From Nymphaea colorata (Eukaryota; Streptophyta; Magnoliopsida; Nymphaeales; Nymphaeaceae), in assembly GCF_008831285.2 (NCBI RefSeq), contig NC_045138.2, positions 19,875,934-19,935,933 on the forward strand: DNA of 60,000 bases. The letters run 5' to 3'. This document shows positions 23,236 to 36,323 of the stretch, one piece after another. The stretch's first letter is position 1, and each line of letters begins with the position of its first letter. The position numbers and the translations under genes were made by a program. The notes beneath the pieces are model-generated. The model worked only from the letters and a program-made list of their open reading frames with translations, was not told where the DNA came from and made no database searches.

Positions 23236-23796
23236 TGAACATATGTTCTTTAAAGAGGGTAGATTGTAGCATTTCAAAAGTTTAGTTTGTTATTAAAGAT
23301 TGTGAAATATTGATTTTTTATATTTTTTTTGGGCTGAAACTTAAACTGCTAACTGCTAAGAGCCAAATATAAATCCATCGAGTCATGAGTTCAAGCCCAA
23401 TGTTGAAGTAGATCGAGTAGTTTTAACTAGCCTATCAAAAATTACATTGTGACAGAAGCTAGACTCAGGCGGTCAGTACACACTAGTTAGTTATTGATTC
23501 ACGTGCCCCTCTAAAAAAAAAAAAAAAAATTGGGCTCCACCAATTGAACTACTATTTGTATTTTTCCAAATAATTGCTTATGGGAGAAAAATTACGACCA
23601 AAGAAGAACTAGAGAAAAAAAACTTGTACGTAAATTTTCGTTAATTATTTTAAAATCAAATCCTGCATTCTTGGGAAACTAAGTCAATAAGTCTTCATAT
23701 TTTTGTCAAAATTAAGTAGAATATATATAGTTCACATATATTTAATATAACTTTGCACATATATAACGTGATTTGATGTTTTTACATATGGTTAGA
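23236..23796. other. intergenic, AT-rich
   Basis: Contains a poly-A run near 23513-23529 and AT-rich DNA. No gene recognised. Confidence 0.5.
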
Positions 23797-23960
23797 ACTA
23801 GAAATTAAACTTTTTTGACACGGGTCAAAATATAATTGTTCAAAAATTTAATATAAAACAAGTAAAATTTTTTAAAATATATATGTAAATTTTTTAAATA
23901 AAAAATTGAAGTAGGGTCAAAACCCCTGGGAGCCCCATGCCTCCACCCCTGTTTCTACAG
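23797..23960. mobile_element. short AT-cored MITE-like element
   Basis: A core with AAAACAAGTAAAATTTTTTA and TATATGTAAATTTTTTAAAT is bounded on the right by GGGTCAAAACCCC and CCTCCACCCCTG. The same layout, with a GGGGCC-type right arm, occurs at 28478-28680 and, in reverse, at 56048-56235. I could not fix target duplications. Confidence 0.5.
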
Positions 23961-25402
23961 TCAAACAAATGTCTGTTGAGAGACATTTGGCATAGAAAAG
24001 ATTAGTATGGCCCTTGCGAGGATGAAAGGCAGTCAAATGATGAACCTGGTCGGTCACGTGTTGCTGCAACCAAACAAGATCTAAAATTACCGAGAACTTG
24101 AAAATTCAAGAAATTTGGGATATACATTGCTGCTGAAGGGAAATCCAAGGCTTTTTTTTTTCTTTTATCAATCAATCAACAACAAGATAATGTTTTGGGA
24201 ATCCCATGGGCTGACTGACCATACTTAGCTCTCAACAAGTCTCGACTTTTCCCTTTCTAGAATTTGCGTCAAGAAAGCAAACGCAACCGCTCTTCTTCTT
24301 TCTTTTCATGTCTTGTTTATACAAAGGCGGGATGGATTTTGTTTTTGCAAGCAAGCAAGAGCCAACGCATGGCGACCGTATACTGTCGGATTGCTGCTGA
24401 CCTCATGCATGACATAAAACGATAACACTACCCAACAAATACTTCAACTCCCTTTCTCTCTCTAACTTGCTTTCTCTCTCTAATTTGCTTTCTCTCTCTA
24501 ATTTGCCTTCAACAACACTACCCAGAGTAATCAAACACTGAATTTCACATTTGAAGATTTGAGATTCTTAGTATATGACGAAAACCTAGCTCGTGCCTAG
24601 TTCGAGTTCATCATTTTGAGTTTGGCTTCGCATGAACTCTAAAAACTTGAACTCAACTCGTTTAAACTTGAACCAAGGCATCATGAAGACTTCAACGTTG
24701 ACCCACCTAACGCCTGCTTGACAGGTGTATATATATATACATATGTGTGTGTGTTTGAGTCTAACCGAGTCGTGCCCACTTATCTAAAGTTCAACATGTT
24801 CATAAATGAGCCGAACTCGAGTCAAGTCTATTGAGTGAGTTTGAGTCCAGCTCTGAGTTTTGAGGTTTGATTGAAGGATACCGAGTCTCAAATCGTTGGA
24901 TTTGAGATTCTTAGATGTCTTATGTCACTTTGGATCTCAGCTTTGAGGTTTACAATGCCCCCAAAGTTTATGCTTCCTAGATATACCCATGAAAGATGGA
25001 TTTATGTGCCCAAAAGACCAAAAAAACAAAGATTCTTGCACATACTTGTCTTAATTTTTTTTTAAATAGGTATGGAAAGTTCATTCATTCTTGGGCTTTG
25101 AATATGTAAAATCAATCGAATGGTTCTGTTGGTATCTAACATATAGCCCACAGAACAAGGCAAAAGTATATGTGGGTTTGTGTGGGCAGCTGCCCACATG
25201 GACCCTCCTCCACTCGATTGAGCCTATTAGTGCCTGTCATCTACACACTTCTGACTCCATCGCTACCATAGAATATCGGAATTGAGGAAAGTATGGACAA
25301 TATTACAAACAATTTTCCATCATTCATCGCGTGGGATTTTGTAGACGTAGATTTAAAAATGGAACAAAAAGTACGGCCGTCTGGATTCCTCCTATTTCTC
25401 AT
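23961..25402. other. intergenic; TCGAG fragment and hAT-family fragment
   Basis: 24590-24860 has diverged TCGAG-type sequence (GCCGAACTCGAGTCAAG), and 24455-24505 has a short CTCTCTCTAATTTGC tandem. 25165-25268 has GTGGGCAGCTGCCCAC, TATTAGTGCC and GACTCCATCGCTACC, which match the subterminal parts of the hAT family at 9546. No gene was seen. Confidence 0.5.
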
Positions 25403-25441
25403 TTGTTGATACTTTGTTCAGCTCCTACTTTTGAGTTGAAA

Positions 25442-25516
<75 letters not shown>

Positions 25517-25589
25517 TTTCAACTCAAAAGTAGGAATGCATATATATACACAATTGTTGATACTTTGTTCAGCTCCTACTTTTGAGTTG

Positions 25590-25645
<56 letters not shown>

Positions 25646-25646
25646 C
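25403..25646. repeat. (TA)n with flanking direct and inverted repeats
   Basis: The 39-bp unit beginning TTGTTGATACTTTGTTCAGC is at 25403-25441 and 25554-25592. Its TCCTACTTTTGAGTTGAAAT part is also present inverted at 25514-25535. The inverted pair (25423-25444 and 25514-25535) encloses about 69 bp of (TA)n, so the whole can fold into one long hairpin. A second (TA)n follows at 25591-25644. Confidence 0.85.
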
Positions 25647-28477
25647 ACAATTCATTTAAGTTATAATGGATGGTTAAGAGAAAAAAAAGAATAAGTCAGA
25701 TCGAAGAAGGGATGCTGGACCGGCCCATTTGTGCCGTACTGTGGGCTATCCATTTTAGCGTCTGTCCCGTGGTACAGAGTGGGTTGTTCCCTTTAGTTGG
25801 TTGGTGCTGGTTGGGTGGTGGTTGCTAGGGTAGGAGGCCGCCGAATCGGATCTGGTTGAGATTTGGTGGGTCCGGATAAGGTTGCCTTTAGATAATGCAA
25901 ACCCACCGACATTGCGTCATGAATTTGTATTCGGTTCCAAACCCGACATTCAGCTTTGACCCAACAAAAATGAGCTTCAGGCTTGGGATTGATGGTGTTA
26001 TCTAAGTTGGATCCAAATCTGAATCCAAAATAGGGTTGCCAATCGTCACACCTGATTTAACAAAGGGCCTTCTTAAATTCGTGGTCTTACGACTCTTAAC
26101 AAACTAAGGATTTAATAACCGTGGACTTGGTATTTGTTGTACATTAAATCATGGGATTTCAAATCAAAGAGAAGCGTTTTGACTTTGAGATCTATGGATT
26201 TCAAGATCTCGTTGCACCTGTCAAACATTGGATTTCATATCTTAAGTGGTCGTTTGGCATCAGTAACAAATTGTTATTGTTCAATCAAACGGGTTCCAAG
26301 ATTGGGCCATATGGGACCCCAGAAAAAAAAATGAAGCTTTTTGCTTCAAGTTCTCTTGTGCATATCCAGAAAACTACCTTTTCCAAATCACAAAATCAAA
26401 GCATTCTGTCTGTATCAAACTATAAATGGCTTGATGACAAAACCTGTTCTAGCAAGTTGGGATATATTATATATCATCAATCTTTTCCCAACCAAGTGGC
26501 TCTATTTATTCCAGGTCTGACATGGTGCCCTATCCACAATCTAGGGTTTGGCAGATGTGGATGTGAATGGGATTTCTCATTGCTCTCAAATTGGAGTTAT
26601 GTGGCGCAAATAAGAGAAGCAGATTGAAGCCATAAATGCCCGGAATCCACCGATTCAGGCCGATTGTCGATGAAGCGGGGAAGGCCACGTGTCGTTCTCG
26701 GCGATGGTGAGAGAAAGAGCTTATATGCACTAATGTGTTAAGTATCTAAGTTGGCATGGGGGATATTTTCCCTCTCATGGAGCTCAAGCCTTATACCAAG
26801 TGGAAAATTTGATTAGGAGATCCGTCGTGTTTGATATCCAAGAGTTCTTTGATAAAGTAATGTGCAGATGCAATTGCATGTTCAAACTACGTAGTTTGAT
26901 AAAAAAAATCATGCATTAAAAACCCAAAATGTTCAAAACTATTAAATTTTCATAAATATACAGATTTAGTGATAATCATACACTAAGTTAATCATTTTTT
27001 TTAGTTTAAAATGCTTTTCTAGTAATCAGAAAATGAATGGCTCTCATGCCATCAAAATTTTCATAGTAGAAACGTACATGTTTTCCTTCAAAAACAACCT
27101 GAACTATAACATGTTCTTTATTGAACTAGTCTTTATAAACGTAGTATAAATGTTTATATTTACAAGAAATTAGAAGCTCTAGTTTTTGTCAGTTACTTAT
27201 GTGGTTAACGTATGCCAACTTTATATATATATATATATATGACTCTATGTTCAAATATGTTTGATGGTAGGTAGTTAAAATATAAAATTATTGTAAACTA
27301 TCAATATACCACAAAACTATCATTAATGCTTCTCTAAAAACTATATTCTAACAGCGAAATTTTAATTTTTAACCATCCAACAATATCCAATATCAAGCAA
27401 ATTAATTAATCTATATCGTTAACGAACATAGTTTTTGGTAAGTAAAGTATGTAATTTTATTTTCTTTTGATAGAACTCTATTGTCAGCTGGTAAAATACA
27501 ATAACACGTTTAATACCCTTTGAACTTAGGTTCAAAACTATTTATTTCTTTAATTTGCCGAAAAATAAAACGTTTAGTTGGTGAACGGGCCGAGATTGAT
27601 TTGGATCAGGAAGGTCTAGAAAGGCGGCGACAAACGGTGACTGATCAGCCAATGGCAATGCACTAAAAGGCATTCTACGTGTCGCATGCATCCGAAAAAG
27701 TTTTTCACGGGACTTTTAATCCTCGAAATAGTGGAAGTGCGAATCCGAATTGACATTTGGACGATTGATTTTTTTCACCTCCTTCTTCTTCTTATCAAGT
27801 AAGTAATATCCCTCTTCTTTAACCAGGTTCTGGATTCATCGACGAACTCCGGAGAACAATGAAAATTTCCACTTGGGCACTGTCTTTTGCCTACAATCCT
27901 AACCATCACCCCCTGTTTCTTGCTTTTCAGGAACATGCCTTAATTTTGTTGGTAATTGATAATTGAGACATACCTCTGCCATTGGTTTTTATATCATGGA
28001 AAATTTATATTTTATGTGTAAATTTAAATAAAAGAACAATATCCAAAACATTGATTTTCATGCACTAAGATCCATTATCTTAATGTGTTTAATAAATTGG
28101 AAATACAAGATTAACATTTCTAGTCTTCTAGACAAAAAAAATTAAATTCATATAGGACTTTGGCCAAATTTTGTATGAAACGTAACAAAGTTTTCTCTAG
28201 TAAAAGCACATATAATTTTTTTTTTCATTTTATGAAGCTAAAAAGTCGTTTCTGTTTGCATTTTTATTTAAAGTTATCAACGATGGAACATTAACAATTA
28301 TTGAAACTATGCATTGAGGATGTTTTGCCTCTCAAGTGGTGTTTAATGCAAGTTTAGGTAATGTTCCAAACTAGGGTTTCTAAAAACTTATTTTGAAAGA
28401 AAATGTTTTCAAAGGAATATCAATAACTTGGCACCCCTTTGGATTTGGTCGGGAAACACATATTGTCTTGTCATTAG
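25647..28477. other. intergenic, no gene supported
   Basis: Mostly AT-rich. A 158-codon ORF at 26151-26627 has no recognisable domain. (TA)n is at 27222-27241. 27290-27400 resembles the CCATAAA-type repeat of 32060-32430 and 38640-39190. Confidence 0.45.
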
Positions 28478-28680
28478 GGGTGTAATCAGAAATATTTTTG
28501 TTGGAGGGGCCAAATTATAGTTTCAAAATTTTAACATAGAAATTTTAAATTTTTTTTTGTATATTAAATTAAATTTTTTAAAATTTACATATAAAATTTT
28601 AAAGTTTTTAAAATCTCAAAGGGAGGTCAAGGCCCCTGCCGGCGGCCCTCCCATTCCCATCCTTGTGCCTCTCCACACAA
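28478..28680. mobile_element. short AT-cored MITE-like element
   Basis: Left arm GGGTGTAATCAGAAATATTT and GGAGGGGCCAAA, an AT-rich core with AAAATTTACATATAAAATTT, right arm GAGGTCAAGGCCCC and CATCCTTGTGCCTCTCC. It shares its core and arm pattern with 23797-23960 and 56048-56235. Confidence 0.5.
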
Positions 28681-30078
28681 GTCAAGTTTGGAAAACGGGT
28701 TATATGTTATTTTTCACAAAACATGGCTTTTACAAGTAATGTTTCTTGAGAATGTCATGCAAATACAATATAAAAGGTATGACGACTATCATAAATAATA
28801 AAACTAAATCTGAGGGCGTTTTTGTTATTATGACTAATTTGAATCATGGAAAACCAAGGTTAAGCTTACACAATTTTTTTTTTTACTTAAAATTTCAGGG
28901 CAAGGTGGGTGTCTTTATCAATTTTAAGATTTTGAGGTACTTTTCGCATTATCATAAGAAGAAAATCTCTAGTTCTGAAAATTCTCCAAATTTGAATATA
29001 TATAAATTTGTAGGCAAAGTACAAGCGTCCAGGGATCAGACCAAAAGTGACAGTTTCGGTGGTGGGTGGGACCCACCTCAGAAAAAAAAAGAAGGAAGAT
29101 TTTTTTAAAGAAAAGGCAATGCCTTTCACTTGGTGTGGGTCCCACTAAAAGTATAGATTGGGATAAGGAGACGAGAGCGCTTTTTAGCTTTCTTGTCATA
29201 ATAAAAAAGGAAAAATTTCAACTGCAGCCCAAAGCTTTCTCGATAATAAAAGAATATGCCTATGTATTGAATGTCGTTGGAAATGCATCAAATTCTCGTT
29301 TGTAGTAACACAAAAAAAAAACCGTGTTTCCACAATTTAAATCCAAGGGTATTTTGGTCATTTTGTAAGGTAATTATCTCATACTACATTTATCGTTATG
29401 TTATATTTGGATGAAGAAAAAAGAAAAAAATAAAATGAAAGGCGCATTCGTTTTTTTTTATTCTCAGTTTCTTTATTTTGAGAGGGATTGGAATTGCATT
29501 AGAATTTTACTTTGTCCAATCTTTCAATTGTTTATGACTTCTTTTGCAAAAACTTTTAGTTTATAATTTACTTGCGCGATGCTGATCAATCTACTTTACA
29601 CTTTTAGATATTTCATTTGCAACAAAACATCACTTCATTTGCTCCATCCTTTTATACAACAAGTAAGATTCTTTAGATCATCTCTGATATTAAACGTAAT
29701 AAAACTTATTCCAGGGGGCTTTTCCAAGGAGTATTTTTAAATAGTAAATAAAACGTTCCGACCTAACTGCATCCTTCCAAACTACGCCTTCGTCGTTTTC
29801 ACAAAGTACTCGAAATAAGCGAGCCAACTCTCGATCCGACGGAAATGTCCTTTTGATTAAGGATGCAAATTTTGAGTGGTTTTTTAACAATACAAGAAAA
29901 CTTTGATTTCCTTTCTATCATCATCATAAGTTCCAGGGCTTTGAGGAAATTTTCCAATTAAGTAGGTACCTGCCGTGTCGCATCTTTTGAAAAGCGACCT
30001 AAGAAAATAACACAAGAATATTTTGGAGGAAAAGAGGAGGATAATACTGTTTCTTCTCTTTCTACCTTGCAGGGATCT
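28681..30078. other. intergenic; TCP-like palindromes
   Basis: Contains GTGGGACCCAC (29066-29076) and GTGGGTCCCAC (29135-29145) about 60 bp apart around a purine-rich spacer. A 66-codon minus ORF at 29690-29890 is unassigned. Confidence 0.45.
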
Positions 30079-30143
30079 CTAAGGTATATTAATCTTATCA
30101 ATATTCTCTCTCTCCCCTCCCTCTTTCTCTCTCTATCTTTTCG

Positions 30144-30216
<73 letters not shown>

Positions 30217-30285
30217 CTAAGGTATATTAATCTTATCAATATTCTCTCTCCCCTCTCTATCTCTTCGTTATATATATATATAAAC
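30079..30285. repeat. direct repeats around a 66-bp (TA)n tract
   Basis: CTAAGGTATATTAATCTTAT and the following CAATATTCTCTCTC occur at 30079 and again at 30217, separated by a (CT)-rich stretch and (TA)n at 30149-30214. A second short (TA)n follows the second copy, so the whole approximately 138-bp unit appears duplicated. Confidence 0.8.
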
Positions 30286-30545
30286 TCAGCCTAGGGTTTT
30301 GTTCGGCTATTGTGGGCCGTCCACACAAATGGTCATACTTCATTTTGTTAAAAATAAATAAATAAATAAGGATACTTGATGTTGAGCATCAAGCTTGAAC
30401 ATGGGGGAAGCTTGCGCTTTCCCTTTCCTTTCTTTAATAGATAAATAAGAGAAGCCGTCTCCTTCCTCATTGTCGCTGGCCGAGAAGGCATGACCTTCCT
30501 TTTCATTTTCAATCGAAGAAAAAAAAAAAGAAAGGAGAGGTCGTG

Positions 30546-30732
30546 CCTGAGTATCTAATGGGTATCCGGTACTTGTCCGGCTCCGGTTGATCCGACAAAC
30601 GCCCGATTAAACCTGATAACAAATAAAAATTATTTTTATTTTATGAAAATATATATAAATTATTTTATATTTTAAAAAACTTGTTTTCATTGTAATCACG
30701 GATTCAGGCCGGCTGGCCCGATGCTCAGGTCT
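30546..30732. mobile_element. diverged GGGCC-rich MITE
   Basis: Outer CCTGAGTATC pairs with the right end CGATGCTCAGG. Inner arms hold CCGGTACTTGTCCGG and GGCCGGCTGGCCCG around an AT-rich core. The layout matches 1949-2334 and 20852-21188. No target duplication was found. Confidence 0.5.
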
Positions 30733-32050
30733 AATTGTGCCCATCCCATCCTGGCCGACAAGCTTGGAATTCTATTCCAAGCTGACGACAAAATTGTAAG
30801 TGGGTTTCTTCTACCGCCATATTGTTTTCAGATGTGGAGAACCAATAATATGACACTTTTTTGGCTAAGTTGTGCTTTCACATACACCAAACTTGGACTT
30901 TCAAAGATTGACGTTACTTCAAAATCCCAATCTTTCAAGTGGGATGATAACCAACGCAAGTACAGACTCGAAGCAGGTTATTTGTTACAATATTTTTTTT
31001 TTCTTGTGAAAGAACCCAAGAATATGAACGGATTGGATTCGAATATGATATATCGACGGATGTCATTTCTTGTAACTGAATCGGATCTGATTTCTTAATT
31101 GAACAGATCCAAAAATTGATTGGCGTATTACCAAGGGTCCAAGAGTGACATTGTTACATATATAAACAGTGGGGGAGCCACATATGGGTTGGTGTGAGAC
31201 CCTCAATGTTTCTTCATCATCTTCACATTAACATATTCAAATGTTTGGTTTGACATAATTTTTCCGGCTCCACCACCGGATATAGGAGTTCAATTTGCTG
31301 GCACATATATAGTACTTAAACAGCATGCATTTAAGGCATTTTTGGCATGTTTAGGTTGCATGTGTCACACTGGAGATCAGATTGGCATGGTAGCTAAGAA
31401 CCATACAAGGCAACCTTTACTTTAATGCATATGATGATGAAGCACTGGTTCATGTCGCCTCATGCATATCCACATAACTGACATTTTGGATATGATATTA
31501 ATCAAATATTCATATATATAATCAAATAGCTAGGATTTTATATATATATATGTGTGTGTGTGAATGAATATGACAATGTCCACTTTGTATTGGCCCACAT
31601 GATTTGATGTTATTCTCATCTGCAAGGTCCAAATCTGTGGTTGCTTTCCCACATTGCTTGTTCTGATCCGTTTTTAAAAACCTTTATGACTATTAATTCA
31701 CAAAGTGGAGGCACTTCAAATTCATGCTAACATTTGGACGGTCGCTTATTCAGCAACTAATTAAGAAATAAACCCATTGTTTATCGCCGATATCCTTCAA
31801 ATCAAACATAAAATCCTGTTGTTTATTCATTTATCCTTAAAATTCAACACATTTTCCACGGAGCCAAAAAAAAAAAGCCCTCTGTGTGCGTAAATGGTAT
31901 TTGTGTGCACGCTAAAAGTACTTAATAGCCTGCATTGAGTGATTAAGCAAAAAAGAGGTGTAGCTATAAGAATTTCCGAAGTGCAAAGAGAGGAAAATTA
32001 AGTTAGCGTAAGAAAACTAACTTACATATACATCTATATATTGTGTGTGC
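30733..32050. other. intergenic, nothing recognised
   Basis: A 125-codon ORF (30721-31098) overlaps the MITE end and resembles no family. The rest is AT-rich with short TA/GT tracts. Confidence 0.45.
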
Positions 32051-32059
32051 ATGAAATCA

Positions 32060-32440
32060 GTCGGCTGCTAGCTAAATATTTAAATCTGTCACCAAAGCAT
32101 CATAAATCGTCCTTAAAAGATACCATAAATCCTTACTATACCATCAACCATACTTTCTGATAACCATGTAACTAAAGATTTTTACCAACTACTTTTAAAT
32201 ATTTAATTATTGGACAAATTTAACCACCAGCTGCTTTATATATATATATATATAAAAGAAGTCATTGTTGCCAGATAGTTGTCGTATGGCTCAAATTCAA
32301 ACTTATGGCCAAAAGGACCATAAATTGTCCTAAATGCACTATAAATAATTGCTGCACCATAAATCATTACTAATGTCAATGTATTTTTAACTTTTGTCCA
32401 GGCAATATCGAACATTTGGCAAGTTCATATATATATATAT
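32060..32440. repeat. CCATAAA-type dispersed repeat with (TA)n
   Basis: Repeats phrases such as ATTGCTGCACCATAAATC, GGACCATAAATTGTCC and CAATATCGAACATTTGGC, interrupted by (TA)n at 32237-32254 and closed by (TA)n at 32428-32441. The same phrases in the same order are found in p23 intron 2 (38640-39190). Confidence 0.65.
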
Positions 32441-32480
32441 ATTCTTCAAACTATTCATCCATATGGCCTTTCACACTTGC

Positions 32481-32863
<383 letters not shown>

Positions 32864-34382
32864 TATTAGTTGAGTTAAATGTGAGCTGGGGATCCATCCA
32901 AACACATTGAAAGTGCGTTACATTCTTTGTTTCAAAAAACATGACGTATGGTGTCCAACATTTAATTATTATATCTAAAATTAACATCAATTATTACATA
33001 ATGTTATTGAAAAATAGCATACTGTAATATTCCAAAAATATAATTCATTTCTTATCAGATAAACTTTATATTTAACATTATGTTATTATACTGCATCTAT
33101 TTTTAAGACTTTGATAGAACTTAATTCGATTCCATTTTGAGGTAGTTTTCATAAAATTTTGTTTGTGGATATCATGTGTATGCCTTTAAAATTAAATACA
33201 AAAATTATACTTTTGGTGCATAAATTAGTTAACAATGTGAAAAATTATCATTCAGGTATGGTTCAGTCTTTAATAGAGTTCCACTTTATCTGGATTCCAA
33301 GCGATTTAATCATATCCGTTTGTACACAAAATTGGAGTCACACTAGCATAAGATCTAATCTTTACAATTGAATTAAACCTTTATCATATACCATCAAATA
33401 TCAAACTAACATGATATTAAATCAAAATTCACAAAGTAATTGGATCTATATTTATTTTCCATCTGATTTTTTTGGGTCCTTGATCATATGTGCCACGTGT
33501 CATCGAGTCCAGCACTTGGACAAATTAAGAACTATGTCTCACAATTTATTGCAACGAGCGGTAATTCAGTGGTAGAGTCAGCAATTTTTGGCTATAAAAC
33601 TTTAAATTGCACTTATATCTATAAAACTAAAAATTAATGAAGTTTGCATATGTAAATCATGTAAATTTAGTAAGCTTATGTGGATAAGGGTGGAACCAGA
33701 AAATTTTGTCCGTCAAGCACTAAATATATATGTAACAAATTTTTAATTGACCTTAAGGCGATGACGGAGCCTCGTGGGGTTGATCTATATAATTAGACTT
33801 AAATCTACCCAAATCCAATAATTAAAAATAAAGTTTTAAAGTGTGCTTTCGGGGCATACGCTCCAAACAGTCCACACCTACCTCTGCCCCTGATGCGAGC
33901 AATTGTCCACACCAGCTACAACCTGGGCTCCACTATTGCGCTAATCAATGTTCTTATCATTGTTGTCAGTATGTGCACTGTTTGAGTTTTTTATATTTGA
34001 AATTTGACATTATATAAGTTGAAATCTTTTGGTTATTTTTAATTTTAAGTAATTATGGTTGTCCGATATATTGTATCGGCCACCGGAATGATGCTGCCCG
34101 GTTGAAAGGAGTTAGTTGGGCTCTCATTTGCAAGAATAGATAGAAAGAGAGCCATGCATAGAGTGAGAAAGAAAGCCCATAAGAATTCAACTTTTTCAAA
34201 ATCTCAGTCAAAAGAGTTTTTTAATTGTTTCATTGTTTTCTTTTCTTTCCATTATCCCTTGAAGAATATTTTGGACTTTTAAGAAGTAGGTTTGACTCTG
34301 ATATTTTCTATTCAATATTGGCAATTTAATCTCTTTGAAATTGACCACCAAAATGATTTTCATTAAAATGACAGTCTGGTAG

Positions 34383-34428
<46 letters not shown>

Positions 34429-35306
34429 ATGTTTGCACTTAAAATTACAGAGCTAGTATTATTATACCGATAAAGTTAGTTATCCATGATGTCTTCTAAT
34501 TACCATTACTAGATTGTAGCTTTTTTGTATTTTTTATTTAACCACAAAAAACTTAAATATTGTTTGGACAATGTGAAAGAAGTGAAGTGAAGTGCTTTTC
34601 TTATGATCCCCACTTTTTTAATTATATTTTAAAAATAATTCTTGTGTATGCATTAGATATATATATATATTTAAAAAAAAACAAAAACAAAAGTCAGGTA
34701 GGGACGGGCTGATTGGTTGGTGAGGTGGTTGGTGGGACCCACCGGACAATAAGGAAAAAGTTCACAAAAAAAAAAAAACAGTGAAGTGGGACCCACCACC
34801 CTTAGCCGTCTTAGATCTGAGGGTTTGATTTTTTTTTTTTCAAAAAAAAATAGAAAAGCAAAATGCCTAAACCTGACTGAAGCGGGACCCACTCCTGCAA
34901 CAAAAGCGTAAATTGGAAAGTAGGGAGTTTTTTGTCTTTTTATTTTTTCTTTTATCGGATAACGACGGGGTAAAAGGTGTCCGCGGGACCCACAGCCTCT
35001 GCACTTTTTCGCCGAAGAGAGAGAGAGAAAGAATGTTTTGTACCCCTTTTTTCTCTCTCCTCTGGACTTTTATTTTCAAAGTCGTCAGGAATTTATTGAC
35101 TGTAAATTCCCGTTAAAAACCGTCCCCGGTTTGCCAAATACCACGGGCGCGCTTCTTCTCCGTCATCAAAACCTCTCTCTTTCTCTCTCCACATGAAGTT
35201 TAGCGTGCAAGACGACGAACCCAAAACCTGCTTTTGCTAGTTTATCAATAAAAATCGAATTCAACTTCAAGACCAACGTTGCTGGTTAACGGAAATAAAT
35301 AAATAA

Positions 35307-35361
<55 letters not shown>

Positions 35362-36100
35362 AAAAAAGAGAGAAAGAGAGAGAGGGGGGAAAGACTGAGG
35401 AATGTTCATATCAATTCTTCTTATAGTACCATTTAGGGAGTCGATAAGTTAATCTTCGTTCATATTTAATACCATTCAGGGAGTCGATAAGTTAATCCTC
35501 GTCGATGTGAGCTTACTGATTCTATAACGAAACTTCTTAAGAAGGTATCTTAAGAAATCTATACACATAGAGAACGGAGCTCAATCAAAAAATCGATGTT
35601 TTACTACTAATCACAAGGTACTCGTGCTGTAAATTACAAATTACGATTAAGGATTACTCTATCAATACGACATGGACTTCATAGATATCTTCTGCGCCCA
35701 TAAGACGCCTTGTTTGGGGTATTGCTATAGGAGCTAAATCCATTTGATTTAAGCTCCCTGATTCGGATCCAGAATTGTAACAAACTTGTTTTGGATCCAA
35801 ATCTGAAAGGCAATCCACGTCAAAATCCACAAGAACTCGACCCGCTTTCGTTCATTTGTTTAACAATGTCGAGCACCGAGTCGTCCGATTCGTGAAGATC
35901 TGAACCGGTAAATGGAGAGCACGGGACGTCTGGGGACCGAGACGGAAGGCCCCTCCTTTTGGTTTTTTTCCCCGCCCGTCTTCCTTTTTCGCGCCTTTTC
36001 GGAGCATAAGAATCGAGGAGGAAAAGGTGAAGACCGCGCGTTTTCCTTCGCTCACGAATTTGCGTCTCCCGGATTCTCGCCGGCGTGTTTCTCACCGGAA
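32864..36100. other. intergenic and p23 upstream region
   Basis: Holds a diverged element end pair (33691 GGTGGAACCAGAAAATTTTG to about 33890), (TA)n at 34384-34423, a TCP-palindrome cluster (34732-34993), (TA)n(GA)n at 35311-35361 and a 43-bp tandem duplication (TACCATTTAGGGAGTCGATA at 35427 and 35470). 35880-36106 is GC-richer and probably promoter and 5' UTR of the p23 gene. Confidence 0.5.
34732..34993. promoter_or_regulatory. cluster of GYGGGACCCAC palindromes
   Basis: Perfect GTGGGACCCAC at 34732-34742 and 34786-34796, and one-base variants GCGGGACCCAC at 34882-34892 and 34983-34993. GTGGGNCCCAC is the palindromic form of the TCP transcription factor site (GGNCCCAC and GTGGNCCC halves). 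Whether it acts is unknown: the nearest gene start is about 1.3 kb downstream, and similar sites sit in repeats elsewhere in this window. Confidence 0.5.
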
Positions 36101-36106
36101 CCCTAG

Positions 36107-36248
36107 GTAGACGAAATATAGGGTTCTTTCATTGATGTCAATATCTTTTTTCCTGATTTGCTTGTACTGGAAATCTGTTTCCATTTTCCTCTTCACCGGT
36201 TCTGTGGGTCAATTTAATTTGGTGAATCCTTCTTTTTTATTGTGGCAG
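36107..36248 (+). other. probable 5' UTR intron of the p23 gene
   Basis: CCCTAG followed by GTAGAC at 36107 and TTGTGGCAG ending at 36248 form a plausible GT-AG pair upstream of the start codon. It is inferred from splice signals only. Confidence 0.4.
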
Positions 36249-36323
36249 AGATCGTCGTCTTCTTCCTAAGAAAAGCGATTGTGGGTTTGCGAGACAGAAG
36301 AGGAGCCCGGCTCTTGGACCGCC

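Noticed and set aside
25418-25694. ORFs encoding Tyr-Ile runs at this and other (TA)n tracts
   Set aside because: Translations of microsatellites, not proteins.
26151-26627. 158-codon plus-strand ORF
   Set aside because: Composition follows the AT-rich background, and no family motif or gene context was found.
30721-31098. 125-codon plus-strand ORF
   Set aside because: Starts within MITE sequence, and no domain or homologue is recognised.
33550-33600. GGTAATTCAGTGGTAGAGTC considered as a tRNA fragment
   Set aside because: It recalls a tRNA A-box, but no acceptor pairing or B box follows at the right distance.
35820-36095. 91-codon minus-strand ORF upstream of p23
   Set aside because: It lies in the probable p23 promoter and leader and ends without recognisable protein features.
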